A stretch of DNA of 64,000 nucleotides from Sweltsa coloradensis (lineage: Eukaryota; Arthropoda; Insecta; Plecoptera; Chloroperlidae): the NCBI GenBank assembly GCA_024449915.1, contig JAMZAV010004984.1, positions 1 to 64,000 of the forward strand, in the 5' to 3' direction. Under the pieces are notes generated by a model. It worked only from the letters and a program-made list of their open reading frames with translations, had not been told where the DNA came from and made no database searches. Below, piece by piece: positions 24,195 to 35,289 of this stretch. The position numbers and the translations under genes are program-made. Position 1 is the stretch's first letter, and every line of letters begins with the position of its first letter.

Positions 24195-27100
24195 TTATGG
24201 TGGTCTTGAGACCCTTTTGATTAATTGAAAATTTGAGGAAGGTATGATTTTATTTTTTGTTTTAGATAATCGGGACGGAATGGTTCTACGTGGTGGCATT
24301 ATCTTTTTTGTTTTACGGGAAGTCAAAATAGGAGTAATTTGTTGTTTTGGATCTGCCTGAGGATTGTCTACATCCGGCTGGGCTGATGTGTTTGTCCAGT
24401 CTTCAGGCTGAACTGCATTTTCGGGTAGATATTGTGGCCGGGCAGCCTGTTAGGCCTGCCACACCCAAATTTTTTGCATAAATATTTGCATACGCAAATA
24501 TCCAAAGTTTACCATAAAGCGGAGAAATCTTACTAAAATAATATCACAAGTGTTTTCAGTGCCTAGTAATTAGACCTATGGTCTACATAAATAGCCTACT
24601 AGGGGGCTATAGGCGATTGACAAGGTGGTTTGTCAATCGATTTTTTTATGCATAGTTTTCGGGAACGCGAGCTCGGCCTGTAGGGTAGCTCAGACGGTCG
24701 ATTTGGGGATCGTTCGTTCAGGCGACAACCGAGAAAATCAATAGTCACGTGACATCGGAATGCGGCCAAGCCAGCGAGCCAGGCCAGGGAGCCAGTGCCT
24801 CGTGGAAAGTAACACCAACAGGTGGAATCGAGGAGACCGTGATTCAAGGAACGCTGCCGTCCCATTGGCTTAGGGCCATCGGCGGGCACTCGAAGTTTGA
24901 ATTTGCGGCGACTCGACCCACCCGCGCCTGAGAGATGCGCGACACCCGCCAAAAATGCGTGGAAGCGCATGCGCAAGAACGTTGCTACGGGGTTGTGCGT
25001 CCACTTGGTCTCGAGGAAGAACCGAATCGTGATCTTCTTGTGAGTTAGTGCGAAGAAATAGTGGTTTTTGCCGTACCCGGGGTTCATAGGAAATACCATG
25101 GAGTCGCAGGATGACCACGGATCGCCGACGAGAAGCGTCGCCGACCGACAAGGCAACTAGATATCAATATAATTATCCTTATCAATATTACGTAGTGAGA
25201 GCGTAGGGTATCCTTGGCCCAGCCATGCCACGCTAGGCGCCATTTTTCCATCCTCTCACGTACGAGACGACCCACGCCTGATCATGGTTATCCATACGGC
25301 CATTTATCCTATTTTCTCCGATGTTTCCTAATGTGAACCATACTTTTTCCTTGTTTCTCATAATAATTTTGTCCATACTCGAGCTATAACAGTTCCTAAC
25401 CTCCTCAAGTCAGCACATTATGCTGGTGGTATCTAGGCCTTCGGCGCATTCATTCAGTTAGTCCCAAATCTTGTGCGTGCATACACATCACGTACCCCTC
25501 CCCATCAGTCGTCGAATATTCCACGTCGTTCCTGGAGGAAGCCAAGACCAGGACGCGCAGGAAATCGCCGGACGACGGACTGGACGCAGGGCGCAGGGAG
25601 CGCTAACATGAAAACTACGCGTACGACGCCGTGGAACGAAGCCGCGCAGAGAGAGTGTTGAGTAGCAAACAAACCATTTATGTAATGAGGAAACTTGTAT
25701 GTCTTGTATTCATTTGATCATGTTTATTTGAAATTCTAAACAAATCTAAAGGGGGAAAATTGGATCCAATCATTTTTTTTTATTTTTTCTTTGTCAACGT
25801 GTCATCTTTTGTACCATGTTTACCAAATAACTTTCCACTACATAAAGTTGAATTCACATTACCCAAACAGAGAGTCGAGTCAGTCAATGGAAGCATCCTT
25901 TGTTCCATTCATAACCTAGCATGTTGACGCATCACGTCGAACCGTCATCAAGTCACCCAATGCATGTTCTAGCTAGTTGCATAGTTTATAAAATTAACCA
26001 CTAAGCACGTGAGGACCAAGGAGCTGGGTACCGGCAGAGCATCATCGCCTGGAGGCGACCCCCCTCATCGCAGCGCCAGGGTAAGGTTTGGGACCAGTGT
26101 ACTTTGGGTACACAGATTCCAAACGGCGTCGTTGAGCGACTTTCCAGCGGCGTCACTGAATCGGTTGGCCGCGAGTTCGGATTATTTAACTTTTGTTTCT
26201 TTGTACAAGTTATCGTGAATGAGCTAGTTAGAGAGCCATCTTTTTTATTTTTTTATTTTTTTTTTGTTTTTTAATTATTGCGGACCTAGATCTGTTTTTG
26301 CGACTTTCGAGTTCAGAACCAGCCTACAAGTCACAATTGGCGACCCAGAACGCGGGGCAGTAAGGTCAGGTGTACCTCAGTCGAGTGGGCTTAGTGGACT
26401 CAGAAAGTCACAATTGGAGCCTACAAGTCACAATATCTAGGCTGGGAGGGCTGGTCTAAACCAGCAGCAGGGTCCTTGGCAACCAGGGGCTGAGTGTCTA
26501 ACTGAAGCATCTTTGTAGAGTGGGATGGAAGCTTTAAGACAGATGATTCTGATACCTGGTCCATATCTTGATTTAGTAGCCCGGGTGTCATAGCAAATAG
26601 GACTGGATCAACTGGAGACGTTGTGCCTGCAGCGTTAGGATTGGCTGCAGACATGATGGTAGTCACATCGGGATTGGATAGAGACGATGTTGCGATAGGC
26701 CAGGTGGGCGACTCTTCTAGGCTTACAGAAGGTTCCTTGGTAGCCATCAGGATTACCGGAGAGATTGGCTTTGCAGGTGGATCGTGAGCTAGCATCGTTG
26801 ATGGCAAGTTTTTCAGTGGTTTATTTTTCAGGTGCTGGATTTGCGGGTGGAAGGGCCGCCATGTAACTGTGGTGCAAATTTCCTCAATCATGTTGTGGAT
26901 TTTGAGACTGCCTGAGTTGTTAGGTTGTAATCCGTCAATGGAGATGTCGGCGTCAGTTAACCACATGGCTGATTGGACGTATACTGCTCCAAGTTCTCGG
27001 CATGCCCATTTGATAGCCTCGTTGGCGTTGTCAATAATTTGATTTTTTATATCGCTTCTATAGAATAAGCTAATGTATACGATAATTGCGTTGGGAAACG

Positions 27101-27520
27101 ATTTTTGCGTTGTATATGTATTAACTGGTACACCTGATCCAATATTCTGTTGGTCTCCATCTTATGAAGCAAATTCATACCACAGTGAAGAATCACTGTC
27201 GCAACTTTTGGATCGGGGACACGGTTGTAGATGGACTTATGAAGTTGGTGAAGTTGAACACCTGCATGAATTTCTTGTGTGTAGTGTCTATTGGGTTTTG
27301 GCTTGAGGAATTTGCAACCAGCAAACATGGAATCACTTATCACTATGTTATTGGACTTCTTTAATGAGTTGATGAATGTTGGCTTGGACTCATTTGGCCT
27401 AAGCACTTTCTGCTTGAGAGTGGTTAAAGTAAGGATGGGTATCGATGTGTTTGGTATTTGTGGGAATGTCCAAAAGGGGTTGAATGGGTGGTCTAGGCTT
27501 TGGAGTTCCTCAAAAGTCAT
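24195..27520 (-). pseudogene. LINE ORF1 remnant with SGNH-esterase-like domain, broken three ways
   Basis: Piece 1 (27,520-27,047) has VISDSMF (block I, Ser at residue 64 of the piece) and ILHCGMN (block III). Piece 2 runs to 26,437 and has IDGLQPN (block V), where a Gln stands in the place usually held by the catalytic His. Piece 3 (24,428 to a stop at 24,195-24,197) is a basic, proline-rich tail. A one-base frameshift lies near 27,091-27,095. The 2-kb insertion separates pieces 2 and 3, and the frame is preserved across it if one ATAT copy is discounted. The apparent ATG at 27,518-27,520 is formed at the satellite junction, so the true start is lost. ORF1 proteins of this group are thought to bind the element RNA. 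Confidence 0.8.
24433..26432 (+). mobile_element. LTR-type insertion (probable solo LTR plus leader piece) nested in LINE ORF1
   Basis: The 2,000-bp segment begins TGTGGCCGGG and ends AAGTCACA. ATAT stands on both sides (24,429-24,432 and 26,433-26,436), and removing the segment plus one ATAT rejoins LINE ORF1 in frame. GCCTACAAGTCACA occurs at 26,322-26,335 and again at 26,419-26,432. After the first copy comes ATTGGCGACCCAGAACGCGG, which looks like a primer-binding site. The simplest reading is a 1,903-bp LTR (24,433-26,335), about 80 bases of leader and a duplicated LTR end. No gag or pol frame is present. The family was not identified; Ty3/gypsy-like is a guess. Confidence 0.7.
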
Positions 27521-27860
27521 GTCCTGCAGGGCGCGTACTGGCGAGGCACTGCTGTCAACCGTACAGACGGGTAACGGGCATGTATCAACATATCCTGCAG
27601 GGCGCGTACTGGCGAGGTACTGCTGTCAACCGTACAGACGGGTAACGGGCATGTATCAACGTATCCTGCGGGCGCTACTGGCGAGCACTGCTGTCAACCG
27701 ACAGAGGGGTACCGGGCATGTATCAAAAATCCTGCAGGGCGGTACTGGCAGGCACTGCTGTAACCGACAGAGGTCCCGGGCAGTATCAACGTTCCTGGGG
27801 GGCGCGTATGGCGAGGTAGCTGAAACCGTACGACGGGTAAGGGCATGTATCAACGCATCT
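27520..27860 (+). repeat. 71-bp satellite, right part, degenerate to the right
   Basis: Anchors at 27,531 and 27,602 keep the 71-bp period. Later ones at about 27,672, 27,739 and 27,802 are 63-70 bp apart because of many single-base losses. Loss of single bases at many places in otherwise similar units could be real decay or poor consensus accuracy. Confidence 0.85.
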
Positions 27861-28721
27861 ACAAATTTTTGCTAAAACACTTGATATCTTTGGAAACTCG
27901 TGCCGCGAAGAGCCTTCCTAAAGCAGGGGAAACAAACGGATTTGTATTGGGTTCCCCCATAAGTACTCCTTAACATGGAAGGAAAAAATTTTAGCTTTTA
28001 AAATTTTTTTTCTTTTTTATTATTTTTTATTTTTTTTAAAATTTTAAAGTGCCCCCATTTCGTTAAAACGTATGAAAACGGTTCGCCGTTTTTTTTTACC
28101 TTTAAATATCAATATCGTGGTACTTTTAAAAAAAAAACCAAAAAAGATTTAATGTCTCAACATTTTAGATATTAAATTATTGTTTATTTATTAAAATAAT
28201 TTTAAATTTTTTATTTTTAATTAATATTTTAATTTGGAGAGTATGGCCGTTTAAACCGGAGGTTTTGGGTTCGAACCCAGTCGGGGGGAAACTTTTACGA
28301 CGATTGCTACGATTTAAAAATAATAATAATAATTAATATTATTTTTTTGTTATTTTTATTTTTAATTTTTGATTCATATCAAAATTTTCGTTTAAAGTTT
28401 GTCCCACTTTTTATTATTTTTATTATATTTAAATTTTTATTTTATTTTATTATTATTTTATATTTTAAAACTGAAACTGGGCTTCCTGTATATCTTGAAA
28501 ACTAAATATAATTTAGATTTTGAACGACGGACTGGGGCAGAAAAATGGGGCTAGTTGAACTCAGAACACTGTTTAAACTTTTTTTTCAAATCATTTTTTT
28601 TTTAAAATAATATTATAATAACAGCTAAAAATTAAAAAAAATATATTTTCCAATGTCTACTTATCAAAAATTTCCTGCACCAAAAAAAGAAACTTTGGGA
28701 AACCATATTTAAATTACTAGC
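27861..28721. other. Very AT-rich, homopolymer-rich stretch
   Basis: Long T and A runs dominate and no gene is visible. A tRNA-like SINE remnant lies inside at 28,233-28,345. The run-length irregularities continue those of the neighbouring satellite and R1 copy, so base-level accuracy here may be low. Confidence 0.4.
28233..28345 (+). repeat. SINE-like repeat S1 fragment (tRNA-like B box)
   Basis: TTTTGGGTTCGAACCCAGTC matches a tRNA T-arm/B box and is followed by AAACTTTTACGACGATTGCT, the same downstream phrase as the S1 copy at 60.4-60.6 kb. The A-box half is poorly preserved. Confidence 0.5.
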
Positions 28722-29036
28722 AAAAAGCTTAATCCCGTCGCGTTGATGGGTGAGCTTTTTTAAGTTTTAGTTTGCGTGGTATTTTTACTTATCAATGCCT
28801 TTGAACGCATTGTTGGGGTTTTTAAAAACCTTTTTTTCTATGGATTCTGGGTATTTTTATCAAAAATTTTTTTTTTAAAAAGCAATACAAAAACATTACC
28901 CTTAAGTAATGGAAATATGAACGTTTAAGCACCAACCGTTTGGTCAGAATCGGACCCAAAAGTCACGAAAATATCGCACTAAAAATCAAAAAAATTTTAA
29001 AAGTACGAATTTATGAGAAATTTTTTTTCGATTGTA
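28722..29036 (+). repeat. Repeat R1, left half of an interrupted copy
   Basis: Starts near CCCGTCGCGTTGATGGGTGAG and matches the intact R1 copies at 47.7-48.8 kb up to TTCGATTGTA, with many run-length errors. The other half continues at 32,789 after the inserted transposon. Confidence 0.75.
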
Positions 29037-29844
29037 TCAGGTTCACTATGTATTTTGTGGGGTTTTTTTTTGGGGATTTTCAAAGTGCCATATTTTTGGA
29101 AAAACTTGAAACGTCAGGAAATTTAAAAACCATGTTAACATTTGCTCAGATGTTCATTAGCCGCCATTTTGGATAACAAAATGGCCGACCGAAAAATATT
29201 AATTTAACTATGTCTCGGCTTCCAAGATAGGGAAATTCATATAAAATTCTTAAAGGTTTTTTAACACCAAGAAAATTAAAAACAAAGTTAAAATTTGTAA
29301 ATATGCAGCACGGCTGCCATTTTTAATTTAAACTATGGCTGACCCTAAAATACAAATTTCACTATAATTAAGCTTCCAATTGACATAGATAGTTCATGTT
29401 TGTTGTTACTACAATGTATTTACACCAGCAATATATTATTAAATGTTTACATTTGCATAGATGCCTTATGGTCGTTTTTTTGGACTTTAAAAATTGGCGA
29501 CCAGAAATAAAACTTGCTTGATAGCCCGACATGTAATTGTCTAAGAATGTTGGTGAAAAAGGCTCTTCATTTGAGTTAATATCATAAATAACCATAAATC
29601 CCTACTAAAAATTGCTTACATGCCCATATCGCCGCCATTTTGGATTTTAAAATGACCACCGTCAAACGAGAATTTCATGATATCTCGGCTTCCAAGTGAC
29701 AAAGAAGGTAAATGTTAGATTCTTCTTCTATGTTATAACATCAGGGAAATGGAATTTATATTTAAATTGGCATGACAAGCCAATTGTGTTGCCATGGCCG
29801 CCATTTTGGATTTAAAAATGGCGTCCAATACGTATGAATAACGT
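29037..29844 (+). repeat. Left terminal inverted repeat arm
   Basis: Reverse complement of 31,967-32,788, with substitutions and indels concentrated in homopolymer runs. It contains GCCGCCATTTTGGA blocks near 29,160, 29,628 and 29,806, each close to a TCGGCTTCCAAG-like phrase or its relatives. Confidence 0.85.
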
Positions 29845-30097
29845 AAATCTCTCTTTGTACGTTTTAAAATCTGGAATATATTAATCTACGCCTGCATCTA
29901 CATAGATTACTCTGAAGCTGGCACTTTGAATTAAAAATGGCCTCCCTTTATCATCAAAATTTTAAAGAACAAGCATATGTTTCAACATCAAGAAAAGGAA
30001 TCTTGATGTTTACATATTTTGCACAGTTCATTTAAAGTGATGATTTCATTTTGTCGGACTACTGGAATTTACAAATGATTGGATTAATATAAAATAC

Positions 30098-30206
<109 letters not shown>

Positions 30207-30379
30207 TAATTTTTAGTAGTTTAGTGGTAGTTGAATTTATTTGTAGCACAAAAGTAAGGAGAATGAAATGTAAGGTACTGATCGCAGTATTTTTACAGTC
30301 ATACTTTTCAGAAGTTAAAAGCTATGAATTATATTTTAAGTATATGTGAAATTATGAAATTATTTGCATTGAGAAAACA

Positions 30380-31830
30380 TTATCTTCTTTATCTTCATTA
30401 CACTAGACCTCATCTTCATCACTGTCACTGTCAGCAATAACAATGCTGCCGTCATCGTCATTTTCGCATTCGGTGTCCCACAATCAAAGTTCTGTACATG
30501 GTAAGTTATTCTTTCTCTACATGAACATCTTGCGTGGAGCAGTTGGTTTTGCATTGGCATCTGACCAACTCGATGATAGCCGGTGGTGCTGAAGAACCTT
30601 TGTAGTAACTGGCAGCATCTCCATCTGTATCCTTACAGTTACTGAATTTTGAGGGGTCATAAGCTGTTGCTGCATGACTGTGGCTTGACACCATACCTGG
30701 CTTTGTATCTGCACGCGCTTGATGTGTTCTTCGAGTGCAAAAAATGTAGGTGGTAACTTCTTGCTTTCTCATTCTGCGAGTTGTTTGCAGAACAGATGCC
30801 AACTTAGATCAGGTATGCTTCTGATGTAGAGACTTTTCGGACAGTACATTGAGCAAACAAAGTTTCCCAGTTTGTCTTTCACCTCCTACTGAAGATCACC
30901 TTCCATGGACGGTTTCATCAGCGTTCAAGTACAGTTGAAACCATTTGGTGTAACCTATTCCTGAGAACTTCCCAACGTTGTCCGCTTCAGTGAACGCGTG
31001 GAATATAGGTATAAAGCTTGCGCTTTGTCCGTGCCTAAAGCTCTCCTGATTGGTTCTATGTCCACCATACCGGATACACAGCTTGTCATAGTTTGCGAGA
31101 GCCAGAACCAAAATATCTGTATCAGGAGTGAAGAATATCAGTTCGTTGATATCAAATTCGTAATCCTTTCGTTGAAACTTTGTGCAAGATTTCTTACTGT
31201 TTTGAGTATACCTACTTTTCCCGTCATTTTCTGGAGAAGAACCATTCCGTCAACAACGGTGATTCTCGGATTTGTTGATGAAAAGGGTCGTTGCACACTG
31301 GTTCCTGGAGTTTCTGTCTGCCCATTGCTTTCGTCAGTATTTGCCAACTTCTGAAGATATTGTATCAGCTTATATTTGTCATTACGTGGAAACATTGACC
31401 CATCTGGAGCAAAAAGTGCTCTCGGAGTTAATTTAAACTCAAAGTTACCAACAGTATTCTTTTGGTCAATATATCTCTGTTGGATCAGCTCAAAACCATC
31501 AGGTGACCATATAGATTTTTGGTATATCGCAGTCGCAGGTCAACTGTCTAGTTACAAAGCTTTATCAATTGCTGTTTTGCTTCCAGACATGTACATCTTG
31601 TTCTTTTTTTGACTGGGGCCCACAGGCTGACATCTCCATTGATGCGTTCAGGGACGTAGCTTAAATAAAGTTTCTAACCAGTTTCATCAGCATTCAAGAA
31701 ATTCTGAACACACTCTTGTGGTACACATGCATTTGTGATGAACTTGTACAACATGTCCCTTTCAACAGCAATAGGACAGACGTTGCTGCAAGTCGGTAAT
31801 TGGGCCACTGTCTGCTCTTCGTAAAGAATC
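30380..31830 (-). pseudogene. Decayed transposon-borne gene of an uncharacterised invertebrate protein family
   Basis: Minus-strand pieces read in order. First comes CSNVCPIAVERDMLYKF with FLNADETG, a TAG stop and YVPERINGDVSLWAPV (about 31,800-31,610). Then LFAPDGSMFPRNDKYKL and ITVVDGMVLLQKMTG (about 31,420-31,210). Then LIFFTPDTDILVLALANYDK and FHAFTEADNVGKFSGIG (about 31,140-30,960). Last are QSQVWCQATVMQQQL and AIIELVRCQCKTNCST (about 30,710-30,540), which lie in different frames. From memory, this order (DGMVLLQKM, then PDTDxLVLALA, then FHAFTxxDxxGxFSG, then a Cys-rich CXC-like end) marks a widespread, uncharacterised family in molluscs, cnidarians and arthropods, possibly with a nuclease-like fold. 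A part between FNERI and the PDTD motif appears deleted, and the stop and frameshifts kill the gene. Its place between TIRs suggests it is the element's own gene. Confidence 0.65.
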
Positions 31831-31966
31831 CAATTTCTCTATGCCCTATTCACATCATGTAGCACCAACCTAAATGATTTGTGCAAATGAAAAGATAAAT
31901 TAATTTATTCTTATGTAAAAACTGCATGTTAAATCATCTATCAAAAACAAATAAAAGCTAAAATTC

Positions 31967-32788
31967 ACGTTATTCCTACTATCGGACGCCATTTTAAAAT
32001 CCAAAATGGCGGCCATGGCAACACAATTGACTTGTCTGCAAATTTAAATATAAATTTCATCTTCCTGATGTTATAACATAGAAGAAGAATCTAACATTTA
32101 CCTTCTATGTCACTTGGAAGCCGAGATATCATGAAATTCTCGTTTGACGGTGGTCATTTTAAAATCCAAAATGGCGGCGATATGGGCATGTAAGCAATTT
32201 TTAGTAGGGATTTATGGTTATTTATGATATTAACTCAAATGAAGAGCCTTTTTCACCAACGTTCTTAGACAATTACATGTCGAGCTATCAAGCAAGTTTT
32301 ATTTCTGGTCGGCCATTTTTAAAGTACAAAAAAAACGACCATAGAGGCATCTTTGCAAATGTAAACATTTAATAATATATTGCTGGTGTAAATACATTGT
32401 AGTAACAACTAACATGAACTCTCTATGTCAATTGGAAGCTTAATTATAGTGAAATTTGTATTTTAGGGTCAGCCATAGTTTGAATTCAAAATGGCAGCCG
32501 TGCTGCATATTTACAAATTTTAACTTTGATTTTAATATTCTTGGTGTTAAAACATAGTAAGAGCATTTTATATGAACTTTCTATGTCACTTGGAAGCCGA
32601 GATATAGTTAAATTAATATTTTCGGGCGGCCATTTTGATTATCCAAAATGGCGGCCATACGAACATCTGAGCAAATGTAAACATGGATTTTTGAATTTCT
32701 GACGTTTCAAGCTTTCCAAAAATATGCCACTTTGCTAATCTCCAAAAAAATCCTACGAAAGTCGTTTTTTACGACATAGTGAACCTGA
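31967..32788 (-). repeat. Right terminal inverted repeat arm
   Basis: Complement of 29,037-29,844. It carries the cleaner sequence of the two arms, with CCAAAATGGCGGC blocks near 32,003, 32,167 and 32,643. Confidence 0.85.
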
Positions 32789-32999
32789 CTATTGTACCCA
32801 AAAACAATACACCTCTAAGTTCAAAGATTTCGAAGGTCCCCTCCAATTACGATCAAGATCGGATTTGCCGTTTGCCTGGTAGAGAGTTAACAAACAGGCA
32901 AAAAACAAACAAACCAAAAAAGAAACACCCGAGCTTAATATATTGGGGGGTCGATGAAATTGAAGTCTTCGCTCCGCTCATCCAACTTTGACCAATTAT
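32789..32999 (+). repeat. Repeat R1, right half of the interrupted copy
   Basis: Continues R1 from ATTGTACCCAAAAACAATAC through GATCGGATTTGCCGTTTGCC, an AAAC-rich tract and CACCCGAGCTTAA to GAAGTCTTCGCTCCGCTCAT. Together with 28,722-29,036 it makes one R1 copy split by the transposon. Confidence 0.85.
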
Positions 33000-33685
33000 C
33001 TTAAAAGTATAAAACAATAACATAATATTATTAAAACAATTATTGAATTATTATTATGTGCAATAATTAGGCACATTCACAAAAGGTATATTATACTAAT
33101 ACAAGTCTTTTGTGGCACTTCCATTGTGTATGCCCCACATTATGTATAATTAAAAAAGTGATTAAAATAATTATTTCCTTACATTACGCTTTTAGATTCA
33201 GGCCTGCACATTATTTATTTTGGTTTCACATCTAGTATAATAGTCTGACTGCTACACGAAATTACTTATGGATAATGCTTCTTTTTTTGTGTAATCCAAG
33301 TATAGACCTTTATTATTTGGTTTTTCTTGTTCAGTATTCATGTAGACATAGCCATTTAGATAAAAAAAATCTGCTAAGTGTCGTATCTCACAAATTTTAA
33401 ATATAATATTTAAAACAAACAAGTTTATTGTATAGGCCTACTTTATAATTACAATGTTGTCTTTTTTGTAAATCCGATATACTTTCCCAGGTATTTGTGG
33501 AAGCATTTCTATGAAATTAATAATAGGATAATTAAAGTTCGCACCATAACCATATTAGTAACAGAAATAAAATAATAATGAACAAAACATATTATTACTT
33601 TGAGTCGTAATCACATGTTACGTTTCGAACACACCGACCAAGGGCTAGACGCTTATATAAGCCAGCTAACGCACTCAGCTATTCA
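33000..33685. other. Unassigned AT-rich DNA
   Basis: Nothing recognised. Confidence 0.2.
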
Positions 33686-33689
33686 TAGG

Positions 33690-33770
33690 TGTGGTGTCCG
33701 AGTGGTGAAGGCGTGCGGCAGTGGAGCAAGGTATCTCGTGTTCGAATCCGACTAATGGCAATAAAATTTA
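33690..33770 (+). repeat. tRNA-like SINE head
   Basis: GTGGTGTCCGAGTGGTGAAG resembles an A box and GTGTTCGAATCC a B box, about 45 bases apart. No clean cloverleaf with matching acceptor arms could be folded by eye, so this is a tRNA-derived repeat and not a tRNA gene. Confidence 0.45.
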
Positions 33771-34125
33771 TCTCGTGTATATTCTGTCTACTAACTTGTA
33801 CTTGTAATTCCCCAGATGGTCTAAAATATGAAATTAGTAGCTCCCCTGAATCAAAAGTTATTAATTTTTTAATTCGTTCACTTATTGTATTAGAAAGCGC
33901 CAGCGTTTCTTCAAACATGGTTCTGGGCGAGTGCCTTTTTAATGCTGGGCGCGCGCCCGTGGAAGCCGTAGTGGCTACAAAAGTGAATGCATATATGATG
34001 CTGGGCACGCGACCGCCCGAGACGCCGGGCGAGTGACTAATGCTGGGCATTCAGACTATGTACACCGTGAAGGTCGCGGCAAAAGATGCTGGCCCTTATA
34101 AGCACAAAGGGACATATTAATACTG

Positions 34126-34250
34126 GGCCGGTGCCGCGGACGACGTGCATGCCCGGTGCCGCGGACGACGTACCGGGCCGGTGCCGCGGACGACGTACCG
34201 GCCCTGACGTTCCGCCCCGGTGCCGCGAACCCCATACAGACGGGACCTAA
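34126..34250 (+). repeat. GC-rich 25-bp-scale minisatellite
   Basis: GGTGCCGCGGACGACGT recurs near 34,131, 34,156 and 34,180, followed by decayed units with GGTGCCGCGAACC. The surrounding 33,930-34,130 has further CGCGCCC-rich, GCTGGGC-containing phrases. CpG density is far above the rest of the region. Confidence 0.75.
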
Positions 34251-34259
34251 GGCCACACC

Positions 34260-35289
34260 GGACCGGCACCGCTGGCATAGGAAGTTGGTAGGACACTTTT
34301 TTACTGGCCCAGTACCATGTACACGGTACCTGCCCAGTACTGCTTGAGCCGGAAAATACGATACTGTCCTGGTACTGGGCACAGTTTTTGTGTTTGCTGG
34401 GAAGACAGTCCTTGGACATATCACACCCTCTGTCTAGATAGACACATGGGCCTCAATTCCTGTACATTTTGAGTTTCTACCATTACAACCTCAAGCTTGC
34501 CCTTTACCGGATACCCAGTGGCATAACTACAGGCACAGCGGGGTATCACATTCTTACAATGGGGGAGGCTCCCCAGACACTCCATTGTTCACAATCCCGT
34601 ACTTTACCCGGGAAATAGCGTTTACGTTTTACTTATTTTTTCATCACAGGAAAATAAATTCCAAAGAGATACACCTAAGCACAAAAATTACTTTCTAGCT
34701 TCTAGGTGATTTTGAAATAAATATAGGAACTTCCAATGTGTATATTAAATGATATCATCACATCGTGGAAGAGAAACAAACCGAAATTAATGTTATCTGG
34801 CAAAGAATGGTGACTTTCTTATGTGCGTACGGTACTTGGCACTAGGCCCAAGTATGAGTACTAAAAGATATGTACGATGTTACTTGAGTACTTGAGTTAT
34901 CTCAAGATGCAACAGCCAGCCATTAGACATGAATTTCACTACACTAATATTATTTAAAATACATATAAAGCAATATTACAAACATAACAGAAAACAATAC
35001 ACTCAGAGGCAGTCACCCGTCGGGAACAAGGTAGCTGCCACTCCAGTTGCCGGGGGGGGGGGGGGGGGGTAAAGAGGATGAAATTAAGAAATATCAGAGA
35101 TTAGATTAAAAAAAACACGCAGCAATTGAAAAGAGTACAAAAAAATGTTACTTCTCCCCCATGCTTGGTCCCTTTTTCGCCAGTTATGATTCTCCCCCCC
35201 CCCCCAACAAAATTCCTGGGTTCCTGGGGGGCCGGGGTGGGTTGGGGCCTGGGTTTTTAAGCAAGCCTGCTTTGAGGACATTATTAGTC
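34260..35289. other. Unassigned DNA with homopolymer tracts
   Basis: No gene seen. A G run of about 20 bases lies near 35,051-35,070 and a C run near 35,194-35,206. Confidence 0.3.

Larger units (their letters stand above)
21027..27519 (-). mobile_element. Non-LTR retrotransposon (CR1/L2/Daphne-like LINE), 5'-truncated, with a nested insertion
   Basis: Read on the minus strand, the element has an ORF1 with SGNH-hydrolase motifs, an ORF2 with endonuclease and reverse transcriptase, a 3' UTR of about 250 bp with AATAAA, and a 3' tail of about four TGAAA units (plus strand TTTCA repeats from 21,025). Microsatellite tails, ORF1 esterase domains and lack of RNase H are typical of the CR1/L2 group. 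The exact clade was not resolved. The 5' end is cut inside ORF1 at 27,519/27,520. Both sides are 71-bp satellite, and about 5 bp of the satellite unit (CAACG) is missing at the junction. A 2-kb LTR-type insertion lies inside. Without it the element is about 4.5 kb. Confidence 0.9.

Noticed and set aside
24599..25156. 185-aa minus-strand frame inside the LTR-type insertion
   Set aside because: No recognisable domain. LTRs of this base composition often carry chance frames, and the opposite strand is also open.
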